Source of the DNA: Paenibacillus sp. 32O-W
GTDB lineage: Bacteria > Bacillota > Bacilli > Paenibacillales > NBRC-103111
Reading direction: 5' to 3'
Assembly: GCF_007679495.1 (NCBI RefSeq)
Contig: NZ_VEGP01000003.1
Coordinates: 62,001 to 126,000, forward strand
Length of the DNA: 64,000 bases
Both the position numbers and the translations under genes were made by a program. The notes under the pieces were generated by a model. The model had not been told where the DNA came from and did not search any database. It saw nothing but the letters and a program-made list of their open reading frames with translations. Positions 62,371 to 64,000 of this stretch are shown here, one piece after another; the stretch's first letter is position 1, and the number at the start of each line of letters is the position of its first letter.

Positions 62371-63282
62371 ATGAGCGCAATACGCAAGAAATGGAAGGAA
62401 TACTCCGGACCATATTTAATGATTTTGCCCTGTGTGGTTTTGCTTGCCCTGTTTTCCATTTATCCGCTGGCTTGGGCATTCAAATATATGTTCTACGATT
62501 TTGACGGATTTACCGAGGCGACCTTCATCGGCTTCGATAACTTCGTCCGATTGTTTACGCGGGACGCCCAATTTTGGAACTCGGTATGGAATACACTTGT
62601 TTATGCAGGCGGCAAGCTGATTGTCACCTTGCCGTTATCCCTGATTCTTGCCGTTATCCTGAATCAGAAAATATTTGCCCGGAACTCTCTGAGGGCGATC
62701 TTCTTCATGCCGACTATCATTAGTGCGGCGGTTATATCCCTTGTTTTCTATTTGATGTTCAACTCTTATAACGGAATTATCAACAACACATTGATTTCGC
62801 TCGGAATCATTCAGCAGCCGATCGAATGGCTCGGAGTTAAATATTCCATGCTGACGGCCATTATTGTGGCGATTTGGGGGGCAGTCGGAAATTACATGGT
62901 TCTGTTCCTGGCCGGGCTGCAGGGAATTCCGAAGGATCTGTATGAAAGCGCCTCTTTGGATGGCGCTACGAAAATTCAACAATTTTTCAAAATCACTATT
63001 CCGATGCTCGGTCCGGTCATGCAAATTATAGTCATGTTGGCCATCGTCAATACTCTGAAAGGGTACGAAAGCATTATGGTTCTGACAGCCGGAGGCCCGG
63101 CGAGCAAAACAGAAGTGATGTACCTGTACATCTATAAACTGTTCTTCCCGGTATCGGAAGGAGAGCCTGTCGTACAGCAGTACGGATATGGCGCGGCCGC
63201 CGGTTTTGTCGCGGCCATGATTGTCGGAGCCATTACCTGTCTTTATTTGTACCTGTCGCGCAAATCTAATAATGAGTATTAA
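62371..63282 (+). CDS. Sugar ABC transporter permease (MalF/LacF-like)
   Basis: The 303-residue protein has six membrane segments, YLMILPCVVLLALFSIYPLAW at the start and the EAA loop LYESASLDGATKIQQFFKITIPMLGP. The ATG at 62371 follows GGGAGGG; an earlier ATG at 62341 lies in the hairpin tail and has no ribosome site. It is followed by the second permease after 13 nt. Confidence 0.92.
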   Translation: MSAIRKKWKEYSGPYLMILPCVVLLALFSIYPLAWAFKYMFYDFDGFTEATFIGFDNFVRLFTRDAQFWNSVWNTLVYAGGKLIVTLPLSLILAVILNQKIFARNSLRAIFFMPTIISAAVISLVFYLMFNSYNGIINNTLISLGIIQQPIEWLGVKYSMLTAIIVAIWGAVGNYMVLFLAGLQGIPKDLYESASLDGATKIQQFFKITIPMLGPVMQIIVMLAIVNTLKGYESIMVLTAGGPASKTEVMYLYIYKLFFPVSEGEPVVQQYGYGAAAGFVAAMIVGAITCLYLYLSRKSNNEY

Positions 63283-63295
63283 AGGCGGTGATTAT

Positions 63296-64000
63296 ATGAC
63301 TGCAAGAACGGAACGTCTGCCTTCTTCTTTCTCGGTGGGAAAGCTGGTTTCCCGAATAGTGATCTGGGCACTGTTGCTAGTTATGGTTTTGTTTACGCTG
63401 TATCCGGTGCTGTTTTCTTTCTTCGGTTCGTTCAAGACGAATTTCGAGCTATTGGGCAGCACTAATATCTTTGCCAAGGAGTGGCACTGGGAGAATTACC
63501 TGGAGGCCTGGAACCGGGGGAATTTCGCCCGTTATACCTGGAACAGCATCTTTATTTCGGTGCTCTCCACCGCATTGACCATCCTGGTTTGCTCCATGGG
63601 CGCATATGCATTAGGACGCCGGCAATTTCCGGGACGCGGGGCCATTATGGCCATCCTGGCGGCTACCATGTTTATTTCCATTGGTGCCATTACTTTCCGC
63701 CCTCTCTATGATATGATGAGAGAGGTGGCGCTTCACAAATCTTTGTGGAGTATCATTCTAATCTTCGTAGGGACTCACTTGCCCTTTAATATTTTCTTGT
63801 TGGAGAGGTTTGTCAAATCGATTCCGAGAGAATTGGACGAAGCGGCCACCATTGACGGCTGCGGGTTTTTCGGAATCTATTGGAGGGTCATTCTGCCCCT
63901 GCTGCTTCCAGGGCTGGGCGTAGTCGGATTGTTCGCGTTTCGGGATTCCTGGAACCAATATGTGCTTCCGCTGATCTTTACGATGAACACTCCGGATCTG
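63296..64000 (+). CDS. Sugar ABC transporter permease (MalG-like), cut by the window end
   Basis: The first 235 codons are visible from ATG 63296 (AAAGGCGGTG upstream) and the frame is open at 64000. It has TLYPVLFSFFGSFKTNFE near the N-terminus, at least five membrane segments and the EAA loop LDEAATIDGCGFFGIYWRVILP at about residues 183-204. Around 40 C-terminal residues should lie beyond the window. Confidence 0.9.
   Translation, partial: MTARTERLPSSFSVGKLVSRIVIWALLLVMVLFTLYPVLFSFFGSFKTNFELLGSTNIFAKEWHWENYLEAWNRGNFARYTWNSIFISVLSTALTILVCSMGAYALGRRQFPGRGAIMAILAATMFISIGAITFRPLYDMMREVALHKSLWSIILIFVGTHLPFNIFLLERFVKSIPRELDEAATIDGCGFFGIYWRVILPLLLPGLGVVGLFAFRDSWNQYVLPLIFTMNTPDL

Noticed and set aside
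1-64000. tRNA, rRNA, tmRNA or insertion sequence
   Set aside because: No cloverleaf-like segment with a GTTCRANNC arm, ribosomal RNA motif or transposase motif was noticed on either strand; a covariance-model scan would be needed to be certain.

Overview
The window looks like a chromosomal segment of a spore-forming Gram-positive bacterium of the Paenibacillus/Cohnella group (Paenibacillaceae). Reasons: spore-germinant receptor genes, a YjcZ-type small sporulation protein, strong GGAGG ribosome sites, an OpuA/GbsR osmoprotection locus, and many YesM/YesN two-component pairs and AraC regulators next to sugar transporters that have no ATPase of their own. Base composition is moderate (about half GC by eye). 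No rRNA, tRNA, CRISPR array, phage or transposase was seen.

Layout. 1-1764: end of an unknown gene, then a J-domain/TPR protein and a DUF1266 protein whose junction looks broken. 1843-4644: SulP anion transporter with a structured leader, then rplY. 4644-6836: a sigma-factor remnant, a HAD phosphatase and a fuconolactonase-like amidohydrolase. 6847-9433 (minus): a phytanoyl-CoA-dioxygenase/HEAT fusion and an AraC regulator. 9670-13611: divergent gbsR and opuAA-AB-AC. 13645-17060: a BlaI/M56 pair followed by a TlpA thioredoxin, a membrane protein that reads as an Lgt relative without its catalytic motifs, and an OsmC protein; two matching operator-like dyads link the halves. 17110-20360: coiled-coil protein and an SGNH/MBOAT O-acetylation pair. 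20361-24115 (minus): gerB-gerA-gerC, with gerA frameshifted. 24621-30924: Ugp-like transporter, a truncated lipoprotein, a DeoR repressor, a HAD phosphatase and a glycerophosphodiesterase, with AAAACG/CGTT repeats at about 10-20 bp periodicity at both promoters. 31063-36385: coiled-coil protein, YjcZ protein, Gfo/Idh/MocA oxidoreductase, two AraC regulators, HD-domain protein. 37039-49761: a fucoside-utilisation locus (YesN/YesM, LplB/YtcP permeases, binding protein, GH29, GH43/GH117-like, GH95). 49815-51729: an ABC-F gene behind an attenuator leader. 51730-52500: two intergenic repeat families. 52571-64000: unknown protein, AraC regulator, GH2 glycosidase, a second YesM/YesN pair and a second sugar transporter whose last permease runs off the window.

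How it works together. Most of the DNA serves carbohydrate scavenging: sensors read an extracellular sugar, activate a transporter, and intracellular glycosidases cut what comes in. The shared transporter ATPase (MsmX type in relatives) is not in the window. The Ugp-like block probably imports and hydrolyses glycerophosphodiesters. The most unusual region is 13645-16936, where a proteolytic repressor switch like that of beta-lactam sensing appears to control envelope thiol chemistry. Only the sequence was read; no database search was run, and all family names rest on motifs recognised by eye.
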